The notes: a model not told the origin generated them from the letters alone. DNA of 34,737 nt from an uncultured Gemmatimonadota bacterium (GCA_902805735.1 CADCTW010000218.1:1-34737); one strand, 5' to 3'; shown: positions 15,602 to 23,892, counted from the stretch's first letter. Translations and numbers: made by a program.

Positions 15602-17422
15602 ATGCGCAGAATCCTCCTCCTGGCGCTGGTGGCACTCGCCGCCTGCACCGACGACCTCCCCTTCGCGGCTCCGGCGCCAACGCCCGGCGGCGCGCGTGGA
15701 AACGTGCTGCCGCAACCCGCGGAGTGGCAGGGCTACTGGCGAAACGACGACACGCTCTGGATCTACGACATGCGTCCGGAGGTCGGGATGAACGCGGCGG
15801 TTCACGACTCGGTGCGCCTCAACCGGCTCGCGGAGACCCACACCCGGCTGGTCCGCCACCACCATTCCTGGCTGGCGGAGGCCAACTACCCGGGGCAGTT
15901 CGACGGCGCGGTCCAGTACCTCAAGAACGGGTACAACATGGAGTTCGTCGTCATCGTGGAGGAGTCCGGCGCTGCCATCCACCCGACCGACTCGCTCTCG
16001 CGGCACAACCTGTACGTCGCATACGCCGACCACATGAACCACCTGCAGACCCTGTACAGGGACGTGCGCTTCTGGCAGCTCGGCAACGAGCCGGACAACT
16101 CGTGCCCCACGGGACGCGCGTACAACGGCAGCACGCGCACCGACAGCGGTGTCGTCAACTCCACGTACACCCAGCCGAACCGGTACGCGCAGGGGTGGAA
16201 CTACGCGCAGATGCTCAAGGTGGTGTACCCGCGCATGAAGGCCAAGGCCGCCGAGCTCAACACCCAGGCGTGGATCCTCACGGCGGGGCTCACGGGCGAG
16301 GAGGAGTACGTCCCGTCGAGCGTGGAGGGGGTGGGGTGCAGCGGGGTCGGGGATGTGGAGTCCTGGCGCTTCCTGAGCGGGATATACGCGGGGGGCGGAC
16401 GGCAGTTCTTCGACTACCTGGCCATCCACGCGTACGGTGAGACCGCCACCGGAGGGCCGAACACGCAGAGGTCCTTCCTGCAGACCACGTACACGATCCG
16501 CGACCTGCTGCACGGAAGGCTCAACGATCCGTACCGCCCCGTGTGGGTGACGGAGCTCGGGAGCAGCGCGGTGTCGTCCCGGCACCTGATCAACGACGGA
16601 AATCTGGCCAACGACGGCGCGCAGATCGACGAAATCCAGCGCGAATGGTTCTCCACCGCGCTCTCCATCCAGCGCAGCGGAAGGCACATCCAGAAGATCT
16701 TCCCGTACTCGCAGTGGACCGCGGACGGTGGCGATCTCCCGAACTCCGGCGTGGCCGGCCAGCCGCCGGAGAACTACAGCTTCGGGATCATCCGCGCCGA
16801 CCACTCGCGGCGCCCTTCACACCTGTTCCTCCAGAACGAGGCGCCGCTCGGCTACCCGCTGTCGCAGCCCTCCCGGCAGGGGAGCTACACGATCCCCGTG
16901 TTCGGGCGGATCCCGGAGAGCGTGCCGTTCACGTACGCCGGCGACCACACCAACGTGACGCTCAACTCGATCAGCGTGCACAGCCTCACGCCCACGGCGG
17001 TGCGCTTCTTCATCCCCATCGTGTACCGGGCGCACGTGTCGGATCGCGGCTGGCTCACGGACGTGTTCAACGACCAGGTGGCCGGCACGGTGGGCGAGTC
17101 GCGCGACCTCCAGTCGCTGCAGATCCGGCGCGGGCACCTGGACCCGAACATCCAGATCTGCGCCCAGGCCAATGTGGGCACGCAGGGGTGGGGCGGCGAG
17201 GTGTGCGGGGGGGATGTGTACGTGGGAACCACCGGGCAGGGGCTGCCCATGAAGCAGGTCGCGCTGCGCCTGGTGGACCCCACCGCGAAGTGGCGCATCT
17301 GCTACGAGGCCCACGTGGGGAACGTGGGATGGATGGCCCCCGTGTGCGACGGAGTGCCGGCGGGCAGCACGAACGCCGGGGAGAACATCCAGGCGATCCG
17401 GGTGCGGATGTACCGCCAGTAA
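15602..17422 (+). CDS. Secreted lipoprotein: glycoside-hydrolase-like (clan A type) domain plus three ChW-type repeats
   Basis: A 606-aa lipoprotein: MRRILLLALVALAACTDD has lipobox LAAC. The N-terminal 400 residues look like a TIM-barrel glycosidase of clan GH-A. A strand ends in FWQLGNEPDN, where Glu163 would be the acid/base in the 'NEP' motif, and a later strand gives VWVTELGSS, where Glu318 would be the nucleophile. AIHAYGE lies between them. The exact GH family is unclear. The C-terminal 150 residues hold three hydrophobic-W repeats: VYRAHVSDRGWLTDV, CAQANVGTQGWGGEVC and CYEAHVGNVGWMAPVCDG. These resemble clostridial ChW (PF07538-type) modules, thought to bind sugars or proteins. It probably acts on polysaccharide at the cell surface. 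A terminator follows. Confidence 0.82.
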   Translation: MRRILLLALVALAACTDDLPFAAPAPTPGGARGNVLPQPAEWQGYWRNDDTLWIYDMRPEVGMNAAVHDSVRLNRLAETHTRLVRHHHSWLAEANYPGQFDGAVQYLKNGYNMEFVVIVEESGAAIHPTDSLSRHNLYVAYADHMNHLQTLYRDVRFWQLGNEPDNSCPTGRAYNGSTRTDSGVVNSTYTQPNRYAQGWNYAQMLKVVYPRMKAKAAELNTQAWILTAGLTGEEEYVPSSVEGVGCSGVGDVESWRFLSGIYAGGGRQFFDYLAIHAYGETATGGPNTQRSFLQTTYTIRDLLHGRLNDPYRPVWVTELGSSAVSSRHLINDGNLANDGAQIDEIQREWFSTALSIQRSGRHIQKIFPYSQWTADGGDLPNSGVAGQPPENYSFGIIRADHSRRPSHLFLQNEAPLGYPLSQPSRQGSYTIPVFGRIPESVPFTYAGDHTNVTLNSISVHSLTPTAVRFFIPIVYRAHVSDRGWLTDVFNDQVAGTVGESRDLQSLQIRRGHLDPNIQICAQANVGTQGWGGEVCGGDVYVGTTGQGLPMKQVALRLVDPTAKWRICYEAHVGNVGWMAPVCDGVPAGSTNAGENIQAIRVRMYRQ

Positions 17423-17446
17423 GCACCGCCGGGTCCCAGGTGAGAA

Positions 17447-17478
17447 GAAGCCCCGCCGCGAATTCGCGGCGGGGCTTC
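17447..17478. terminator. Bidirectional hairpin between convergent genes
   Basis: A perfect 14-bp stem GAAGCCCCGCCGCG / CGCGGCGGGGCTTC around AATT, placed 24 nt after the + gene and 7 nt before the - gene's stop. T-rich flanks are short on both strands (TTCTC). Confidence 0.75.
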
Positions 17479-17485
17479 TCGATGG

Positions 17486-18025
17486 TCAGGGACGCGGCGC
17501 CATCACCGCCAGGATCTCGCGCAGGGTGCTTTCGCCGCGGTCGCGGGCGTACCAGCGGCGGACGTCGCGGTAGGTATCGTCCAGGGGGCGCAGGCCGGCC
17601 TTCTTCTCACGCAGCACCATCTCCTGCAGCTCCGAGGGCCGGGGGCCCCAGCGGCCCGCCGGGCGGAAGTCGCGGTCCAGCACGATGGCCAGGGGGATGG
17701 AGCGCGAGCCGTTGGTGAGGTACGCGTCCATGAGCTCCTCGTTCTCGTCGCGCTTCACCACGCGCATCTCTACGCCGGGCGCCCGCTCTGCCAGCTTGGC
17801 GATCACGGGGACGGTGTTGGATGCGTCGCCGCACCAGTCTTCCGAGATCACCAGCAGCTTCCAGCCGTCGCCGGCGCGGGCGGCTTCATCCAGGGCCCAC
17901 TCCGGCACCGTCGCGCGCGCGTCGACGGCCAGCCACAGGTCGCGGTGCTTCACGACCTCGTTTCCCATGTAATCGGCCCAGGTGAAGGCCGCGTTCCAGA
18001 GCGACGGATAGTCCAGCTCGGTCAT
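17486..18025 (-). CDS. Thioredoxin-family protein with WCGDA active site
   Basis: A 179-aa cytosolic protein starting at ATG 18025. A helical N-terminal segment (LDYPSLWNAAFTWADYMGNE) precedes a thioredoxin-like fold: KLLVISEDWCGDASNTVPVI, VEMRVVKRDENEELMDAYL, and the cis-Pro strand SRSIPLAIVLDRDF. This layout fits the Thioredoxin_9-type family, whose members usually have WCGDC or WCGDS-like sites. Here the second cysteine is Ala, so only one catalytic Cys remains. Disulfide exchange by the usual two-Cys route is excluded; a monothiol or structural role is possible. Longer upstream starts give Arg/Ser-rich leader sequence and were rejected. Confidence 0.82.
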   Translation of the reverse strand: MTELDYPSLWNAAFTWADYMGNEVVKHRDLWLAVDARATVPEWALDEAARAGDGWKLLVISEDWCGDASNTVPVIAKLAERAPGVEMRVVKRDENEELMDAYLTNGSRSIPLAIVLDRDFRPAGRWGPRPSELQEMVLREKKAGLRPLDDTYRDVRRWYARDRGESTLREILAVMAPRP

Positions 18026-18206
18026 CCTCGATTCTCCACTGCGGATGGGCGGAGCCGCGGGGCCCCGCGCGCCTCCGAAAATGGGACGCGTCCCCAAAGG
18101 TAGCGGGCGCGTCAACCCGGTCGTGGCGCCCGTTTTGCAACCGCCCCGACGCTCGCCGCGCAGGGCGGACCTGCGGCCGAACCCGCCCCTTTCACCACAG
18201 GACGGT

Positions 18207-19331
18207 ATGATTAACAAGCAAGACCTCGAGCGGCTGATCTCCCGCGAGCCGAGTGGGCGCCCGGTGCTCTCCCTCTTCCTTGACATGTCCGTCAACCAGA
18301 ACAACAAGCGCACCTGGGACGTGTTCCTGAGCCAGAAGCGCGCGCAGCTCGAGGAGGTGGAGCCGGATCTCCTGGCGCGCGAGGCGCCCGCCGTGGACGA
18401 GCTCGCCGCCCGCATCCGCTCGTGGATCGCCGACGACTTCGACCAGGCCAACCGCGGCGTGGTGATCTACGCGGAGATCGGCGGCGACTACTTCGAGGCG
18501 ATGCAGTTTCCCGTGCCCGTGCAGAACCGGCTGGTCGTAGCCGACCGCCCCCTGGTGGGCCCGCTCGCCCAGGTGCTGGAGAGCTACCACCACTACGGCG
18601 TGATCCTGCTGGACCGCGAGCACGTGCGCATCCTGAGCGTGTACCTGGGGTCGCTGCTGGACGAGATCGAGGTGCACGGCGACCCGCTCCCCACCAACAG
18701 CCACGTCAAGGCGGGGGGCTACTCGCAGTCGCGCATGCAGCGCCGCAAGGCGGAGGAGATGCGGCACTTCTTCAAGGACTTCGCCGCCGAGGTGGAGGAG
18801 TTCGTGGACCGCTACCAGCCGCAGGACCTGGTGCTGCTGGGGACGGAGGAGAACACGGCCAAGTTCCGCGACTTCCTTCCCGACTCGCTGCTGCAGCGCG
18901 TGGTGCACACGGGCAACATGTGGGTGGACGAGCCCGCGGCCGGCGTGATGGAGAAGCTGGAGCCGCTGCTGCGCGCCGACCTGGACCTCCGCAACCGCGA
19001 GGTGGTGGAGCAGCTCAAGGACCGCGTGGCCCACGACTACCTGGCCACCGCCGGCTTCCAGGGGACGCTCACGGCGCTCCAGGAGGGGAAGGTGGACACG
19101 CTGGTCCTCGCCTCCGACCACCGGCAGGACGGGGTGCGCTGCTCGCAGTGCGGCTTCGTCTTCGCGCGCGAGCTGAACTCGTGTCCGTACGACGGCTCGT
19201 CCACGCTGGAAGGGGTGGACGTGGTGGAGGAGATGGTGCGCATGGCGGAAGGGCAGGGGGTGCAGATCGCCTTCGCCGCGGCCAACGAGGTGCAGGAGCT
19301 CAAGGGCGCCGGGGCGCTGCTGCGCTTCTAA
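18207..19331 (+). CDS. eRF1/Vms1-like protein (bacterial baeRF family, probably baeRF10) with C-terminal zinc ribbon
   Basis: A 374-aa cytosolic protein from ATG 18207. The N-terminal region (INKQDLERLISREPSGRPVL, SLFLDMSVNQNNKRTW) and the middle strands (GVVIYAEIGGDYFEAMQFPV, HHYGVILLDREHVRILSVYL) match the organisation of bacterial homologues of archaeal/eukaryotic release factors. The third part has VDTLVLASDHRQDGVRCSQC and NSCPYDGSS, giving at least three Cys (CSQC...C) of a zinc ribbon. Relatives are proposed to act at ribosomes, as peptidyl-tRNA hydrolases or rescue factors. That role is inferred from family likeness only. Confidence 0.65.
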   Translation: MINKQDLERLISREPSGRPVLSLFLDMSVNQNNKRTWDVFLSQKRAQLEEVEPDLLAREAPAVDELAARIRSWIADDFDQANRGVVIYAEIGGDYFEAMQFPVPVQNRLVVADRPLVGPLAQVLESYHHYGVILLDREHVRILSVYLGSLLDEIEVHGDPLPTNSHVKAGGYSQSRMQRRKAEEMRHFFKDFAAEVEEFVDRYQPQDLVLLGTEENTAKFRDFLPDSLLQRVVHTGNMWVDEPAAGVMEKLEPLLRADLDLRNREVVEQLKDRVAHDYLATAGFQGTLTALQEGKVDTLVLASDHRQDGVRCSQCGFVFARELNSCPYDGSSTLEGVDVVEEMVRMAEGQGVQIAFAAANEVQELKGAGALLRF

Positions 19332-19346
19332 ACCGCCAACCGCAGG

Positions 19347-19403
19347 TCTCACACAGAGACACAGAGGCACAGAGAGGAGCGTTCTCTCTGTGCCTCTGTG
19401 ACA
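19347..19403. repeat. CACAGAG-octamer inverted repeat, copy 6 (right arm truncated)
   Basis: The left arm is complete (three octamers). The right arm pairs for two octamers (TCTCTGTGCCTCTGTG, about 19384-19399) and then changes to ACACTTGACA. It begins 16 nt after the stop of the eRF1-like gene. A TTGACA box starts where the missing octamer would be. Confidence 0.9.
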
Positions 19404-19404
19404 C

Positions 19405-19434
19405 TTGACATCTGATACAAATCGCTGCTACGTT
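19405..19434 (+). promoter_or_regulatory. Candidate promoter at the broken end of repeat copy 6
   Basis: TTGACA (19405-19410), 18-nt spacer, TACGTT (19429-19434), 38 nt before ATG 19472. The -10 match is modest. Confidence 0.45.
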
Positions 19435-19471
19435 CCGCTCTCACCCCACAATCCCCATCTGTTCCCTGCCC

Positions 19472-20104
19472 ATGTCCGCCACAATGCTGGACGCGGCCGC
19501 GCGCGAGCAGCTTCGCGCCGAGCTGGAGTCCGTGGGCGGCGTCCGTCGCGCGGTGATCGACGACGGTGCTTCCCCCCTGGTGTACCTGATCTGCGAGCGC
19601 TCGGACGCGGTGCCCACCGAGGCGGTGGCCCGCAGCATCCTGGCGCGCCACGGCCTCCCGGCCGCCGCCGCCAACCTCCAGCTCGCGTACATCCCGGAGA
19701 GCGAGCCCCGGCGCCGGGTGCGCTTCGTGGCCGCCCGCATCTCGCTGCCGCGCCCGGGTCGCGCCCTGGCCGAGGTGGAGCTGGAGTGGGCGGGGAAGAC
19801 GTACCGCGAGGAGATGGAGGGCGAGGGCGGCGCCGCGCTGGAGCTGCGCCTGGCCGCGCTCGCCACCCTGCGCTCGCTGCACTCCATCCTGGACGACCAG
19901 GTGCACTTCGAGCTGGTGGGGATCAAGGGATTCCGCACCTTCGACGCCGACGTGGTGGTCGCCGTGCTGCGCGGCGCCCCCTCGGGCGGCACGCTGATCG
20001 GCGCTGCGCTGGCGACGGAGAACCTGCACCGGTCGGCCGCGCTGGCGGTGCTCAACGCGACCAACCGCATCCTGGGCAATTTTCTAACGCAGGCGCAGGA
20101 CTGA
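19472..20104 (+). CDS. Conserved-looking protein of unknown function
   Basis: A 210-aa soluble protein with no signal peptide or membrane segment. The N-terminal half contains strands and helices around ELESVGGVRRAVIDDGASPL and PTEAVARSILARHGLP. The C-terminal half (KTYREEMEGEGGAALELRLA, VHFELVGIKGFRTFDADVVV, NLHRSAALAVLNATNRILG) alternates strands and helices like a small ligand-binding or dimerisation domain. I cannot place it in a family. Codon use matches its neighbours, and repeat copies flank it on both sides. Confidence 0.7.
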   Translation: MSATMLDAAAREQLRAELESVGGVRRAVIDDGASPLVYLICERSDAVPTEAVARSILARHGLPAAAANLQLAYIPESEPRRRVRFVAARISLPRPGRALAEVELEWAGKTYREEMEGEGGAALELRLAALATLRSLHSILDDQVHFELVGIKGFRTFDADVVVAVLRGAPSGGTLIGAALATENLHRSAALAVLNATNRILGNFLTQAQD

Positions 20105-20112
20105 AAAAGCGG

Positions 20113-20182
20113 GGGTCACACAGAGGCACAGAGGCACAGAGATGACTTCGTCTCTGTGCCTCTGTGCCTCTGTGTGCGACCC
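20113..20182. repeat. CACAGAG-octamer inverted repeat, copy 7
   Basis: Both arms have three octamers, with the middle one G-type (GCACAGAG) in both. The right arm has two extra bases (GTGTGCGACCC) near its outer end. The loop contains GACTTCG. It begins 8 nt after a stop codon. Confidence 0.94.
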
Positions 20183-20278
20183 TAACACGATCTTCACGCC
20201 CGAAGCTTGCATTCCACTCCCGCGTGCCACGAGTTTTCGCCGGCACCGATACCCCACCCGCCGCGCCGAGCACCGACG

Positions 20279-21898
20279 ATGGTCCGCGAAACCCGACGAC
20301 ACGCCGATCCGCGCCGCGCCGCGCGCCGCACCCTGCTGCGCAGCGCGGTGGCGGCCATGGTGCTTCCCGTGCTCGCCGGCGGCTTCATGCTGCAGCGGCA
20401 GGCCAACGACGGCGAGCGCCTCTTTTACGAGGTGTTCACCCGTATCGCGGGGCGGGGGGTGGACACGGTGTCCGAAGACTCGCTCTACGAGAAGGCGGCG
20501 CGCGGGCTGCTGCACGCCATCGGCGACCCGTACGCGGAGCTCTACACGCCCAAGCAGCTCGCGGCCTTCCAGCGCGAGGGGCTGCGCAATGGCTACGGCG
20601 GGCTGGGGATGCTGCTGGAGCGCGTCCGCGACACCACGGTCATCACCCGCGTGTACCCGGGCAACCCGGCCCACCGCGCGGGGGTGCGGGTGGGCGACCG
20701 CGTGATCTCGGTGGAGGGGCGCCGCGTCATCGGGCTGCCGCTGGACAGCGTGACGTCGCGCGTGCTGGGCCCCCCGGGGACGCCGGTGCGCGTCACCTTC
20801 GTGCGCCCGGGGGAGGAACCCGTGGAGCGCGTGGTGAACCGCGCCATCGTGCACATCCCCGTGGTGCCGTACAGCACCGTGCTGGAGGGCGGGGTGGGGT
20901 ACCTGCCGCTGGACCGCTTCAGCGAGGCGTCCGGCGAGGAGGTGTCGCGGGCCGTGGACGCGCTGCGCGCCAAGGGAGCGAAGTCGCTCATCCTGGACCT
21001 GCGCGGCAACGGCGGCGGGAGCCTGGAGCAGTCCATCCGCATCGGCAACCTGTTCCTGGCGCGCGGGCAGGAGATCCTGCAGGTGCGCTACCGCGACCGC
21101 GCGGCCGAGGTGTACCGCTCCGAAGGCGGCCCGCTGGCCACCGGCGAGCCCATCGTGGTGCTGACCGACGGCGGGTCCGCCTCCGCGTCCGAGATCGTGG
21201 CGGGCGCGCTGCAGGACCACGACCGCGCGGTGGTGATCGGCACCCCGTCGTTCGGCAAGGGGCTGGTGCAGGAGCTCCTCCCCCTGCCGGACGGATACGC
21301 CATGAAGCTGACCACCGCCAAGTGGTACACCCCCAGCGGGCGCTCCATCCAGCGCGACCGCCGCGTATCCGAGACGGGCCGCCTCCTTCCGGACACCGCC
21401 GCCCTGTCCGACTCCGCGCTGGCCCGTCTCCCCGAGTTCCGCTCGGACGCGGGGCGGGTGGTGCGCGGCGGCGGCGGGATCACGCCGGACCTGGTGGTGC
21501 GTCCAGACACCCTCGCCGGCGGCGAGCGCGCGCTGGTGCAGGCCCTTTCGGCGCGCGCGGGGATCGTCAACGAGGCGCTCACCGAGCTTTCGCTGCAGTG
21601 GGGGCGCACGGTGCAGCCCGGCTTCCGGGTGTCTCCCGAGTGGCGCGAGGCGCTCTTCCAGCGCCTCGCCGCCCGCGGCGTCCCGGTGGACCGCGCGGTG
21701 TGGACGGCGGGACTCCCCCTGATCGACCGGCTGATCGCCGACCGCGTGACCTCGCTGGTCCTGGGCGAGGAAGCCTCCTTCCTCCTCACCGTGCCCCGCG
21801 ACGCGCAGCTCCAGGCGGCGCTGCGTGTGCTGCGCGGCGCCCGCACTCAGCGCGAGGCGCTCGCCCGTGTCCCCTCCGCGGTGGGCGGCGGGCGCTAG
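20279..21898 (+). CDS. S41-family C-terminal processing protease (CtpA/Tsp-like)
   Basis: A 539-aa envelope protease starting at ATG 20279. A basic N terminus and one hydrophobic segment (LLRSAVAAMVLPVLAGGFML) act as signal or anchor. The N-terminal helices (LYEKAARGLLHAIGDPYAEL) are followed by a PDZ domain at about residues 105-190 (GYGGLGMLLE, PAHRAGVRVGDRVISVEG). The S41 domain follows, with SLILDLRGNGGGSLEQSI and GSASASEIVAGAL (catalytic Ser302). Lys327 lies in PSFGKGLVQ, 25 residues later, the same Ser-Lys spacing as E. coli Tsp. The last 110 residues are an extra helical extension. It probably trims envelope proteins near their C termini. Confidence 0.92.
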   Translation: MVRETRRHADPRRAARRTLLRSAVAAMVLPVLAGGFMLQRQANDGERLFYEVFTRIAGRGVDTVSEDSLYEKAARGLLHAIGDPYAELYTPKQLAAFQREGLRNGYGGLGMLLERVRDTTVITRVYPGNPAHRAGVRVGDRVISVEGRRVIGLPLDSVTSRVLGPPGTPVRVTFVRPGEEPVERVVNRAIVHIPVVPYSTVLEGGVGYLPLDRFSEASGEEVSRAVDALRAKGAKSLILDLRGNGGGSLEQSIRIGNLFLARGQEILQVRYRDRAAEVYRSEGGPLATGEPIVVLTDGGSASASEIVAGALQDHDRAVVIGTPSFGKGLVQELLPLPDGYAMKLTTAKWYTPSGRSIQRDRRVSETGRLLPDTAALSDSALARLPEFRSDAGRVVRGGGGITPDLVVRPDTLAGGERALVQALSARAGIVNEALTELSLQWGRTVQPGFRVSPEWREALFQRLAARGVPVDRAVWTAGLPLIDRLIADRVTSLVLGEEASFLLTVPRDAQLQAALRVLRGARTQREALARVPSAVGGGR

Positions 21899-21909
21899 CG
21901 CGGGTTGCG

Positions 21910-22036
21910 GGCGACTGAAGTCGCTGCAACAACTGCACGAAGTCCCCCTGCGGGGACTACCGGCTTTCCGCTCGACGCTGGAAGATCAGTCCGCGAAGGC
22001 GGACTTCGTGCTGTCGTTGCCGCGAGTTCACTCGCC
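21910..22036. repeat. Second inverted-repeat element: two 49-bp arms, each with two internal hairpins
   Basis: Arms 21910-21958 and 21988-22036 are reverse complements with 8 mismatches in 49. Each arm contains a GCGAC-TGAA-GTCGC-type hairpin and an AGTCC...GGACT hairpin. In the other arm these read GCGAG-TGAA-CTCGC and AGTCCGC...GCGGACT, so paired bases change together. It lies between the ctpA-like stop and the M28 peptidase start, in a 261-bp gap. A further 8-bp stem, GGTGCTGA (22065-22072) / TCAGCACC (22091-22098), follows. Confidence 0.85.
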
Positions 22037-22159
22037 GGCTTGCAGTTGCTCGCGCGCGGTGCCCGGTGCTGAACAGATCGCGCTCCGAACTCAGCACCCG
22101 AGACATTTGCACCGCGATTTCCGCTCGCTGAGATCCACCTCCCCTCCAGGAGCATCCGC

Positions 22160-23887
22160 GTGAAGAGCAGATTTCGCGCGGCCGGCGCCGCCCTGGCGCT
22201 GGCCGTGGTGTCGCCCGCGCTGGCCCAGGCGCCGCGCACCGCCCCGGGCGAGGGCCCGGCCCGGCACACCGCGCGTCCCACGGCCGCGGCCATCACCCGC
22301 CAGGACGCGATGAGCCGGCTCTACGTCCTGGCCGACGACTCCATGATGGGCCGCGACGCGGGAACGCGCGGCAACGTGATGGGGACGGACTACATCGCGG
22401 CCGAGGCGCGCCGCATCGGCCTGCGCCCGGCGGGCGACAACGGCACCTTCTTCCAGGCGATCCCCCTGGTGCGGCGCAGCGTGGACCCGGCGTCCACCCT
22501 CACCCCGCGGGGCGGCAACGCGCTGCGGCTGTGGGGCGACTTCGCGCCCCTGCCGTACGTGGAGGGCTTCTTCAACGTGGCCACCACGCTGGCCGCGCAG
22601 GCGGCGCCGGTGGTGTACGGCGGGCGATGGGGCGACGCGGCGGCGATCACCCCCGAGCAGGCGCGCGGCAAGTTCGTGGTCTTCGCGCCGGCGCTGGCCC
22701 CCAGCGGGCGGCCGGATTTCCGGGTGTGGATGCAGGGCCCGATGGAGCGCTACGCGGGCGCCGCCGGCATCGCCATCGCCACGCTGGATGCGTCCCCGGC
22801 CCCGTTCGTGAGCTTCCTGCGCGAGGAGCAGCTGGTGCTGCGCCAGGAGCCCCGGCCCGGCGGGCCGCCCCCGGTGATGGTGGTGACCTCCACGGCGGCC
22901 GAGCAGCTCCTGGGCGCTCCCCTGGCGTCGCTGCGGCCCGGCGCCGCCGCGGCCGGCGGGCGCACGGTGACGGGGAGCTACCGCGCGGCGGAGCGCCCCA
23001 CCGACTTCCCGGCGCGCAACGTGGTGGCGATCCTCCCCGGCACCGATCCGCGGCTGCGCGGGCAGTACGTGGCGGTGGGCGCCCACAGCGACCACGTGGG
23101 GATCGCGCCCCAGGCGCTGGACCACGACTCGGTCCTCGTCTTCAACCGCCTCTTCCGCCGTGGCGGCGCCGAGGCCGAGGCGCCCGCCCAGCTCGATCCG
23201 GCGCAGGCGGCCCGCTTCCGCGGGGCGCTGGACTCGCTGCGCCGCCTGCGCCCCGCGCGCATGGACTCGGTGTTCAACGGGGCCGACGACGACGCGTCGG
23301 GCACGGTGGGCGTGCTGGAGATCGCCCAGTCGCTGGCGGCCCGTCCGCCGCGCCGCTCGGTGCTCTTCGTGTGGCACACGGCGGAGGAGAAGGGGCTGTT
23401 CGGCTCCGAGTACTTCACCTCGCACGCCACCGTGCCGCGCGACTCCATCGTGGCGCAGCTCAACATCGACATGATCGGCCGCGGCCGCGCGGACGACCTC
23501 GAGCGGGGCGGGGCGGGGTACCTGCAGCTCGTGGGCTCGCGCCGCCTCTCCACCCAGCTCGGCGACCTGGTGGAGGAGGTGAACCGCACGGGAAACTACG
23601 GCTTCACTTTGGACTACTCGATGGACGCCGACGCGCACCCCGCCAACATCTACTGCCGCAGCGACCACTACAACTACGCGCGGTGGGGCATCCCGGTGAC
23701 CTTTTTCACCACCGGCACCCACCCGGACTACCACATGCTCACGGACGAGGCGCAGTACGTGGACTTCGACAAGCTGGTGAGCGTGAGCCGGTTCATCGCC
23801 GGTGTGGCCGAGGCCGTGGCCAACCGCGACGCACGCCTGGTGTTGGACAAGCCCAGGCCCGATCCGCACGGCGCCTGCAAGCAATAG
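22160..23887 (+). CDS. Exported M28-family zinc peptidase
   Basis: A 575-aa secreted metallopeptidase, probably an aminopeptidase, from GTG 22160 with AGGAG eight bases upstream. The signal peptide is KSRFRAAGAALALAVVSPAL with AQA. A PA-like insert probably covers about residues 120-300 (AAQAAPVVYGGRWGDAAAIT, ARGKFVVFAPA). The M28 zinc site is complete: His309 in AVGAHSDHVG, Asp376 in FNGADDDASG, the Glu-Glu pair in WHTAEEKGLFGS, Asp in LNIDMIGRG, and a late His in GTHPDYHMLTD. It has the typical length of this family in Bacteroidota and Gemmatimonadota. Confidence 0.92.
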   Translation: MKSRFRAAGAALALAVVSPALAQAPRTAPGEGPARHTARPTAAAITRQDAMSRLYVLADDSMMGRDAGTRGNVMGTDYIAAEARRIGLRPAGDNGTFFQAIPLVRRSVDPASTLTPRGGNALRLWGDFAPLPYVEGFFNVATTLAAQAAPVVYGGRWGDAAAITPEQARGKFVVFAPALAPSGRPDFRVWMQGPMERYAGAAGIAIATLDASPAPFVSFLREEQLVLRQEPRPGGPPPVMVVTSTAAEQLLGAPLASLRPGAAAAGGRTVTGSYRAAERPTDFPARNVVAILPGTDPRLRGQYVAVGAHSDHVGIAPQALDHDSVLVFNRLFRRGGAEAEAPAQLDPAQAARFRGALDSLRRLRPARMDSVFNGADDDASGTVGVLEIAQSLAARPPRRSVLFVWHTAEEKGLFGSEYFTSHATVPRDSIVAQLNIDMIGRGRADDLERGGAGYLQLVGSRRLSTQLGDLVEEVNRTGNYGFTLDYSMDADAHPANIYCRSDHYNYARWGIPVTFFTTGTHPDYHMLTDEAQYVDFDKLVSVSRFIAGVAEAVANRDARLVLDKPRPDPHGACKQ

Positions 23888-23892
23888 CGGTC

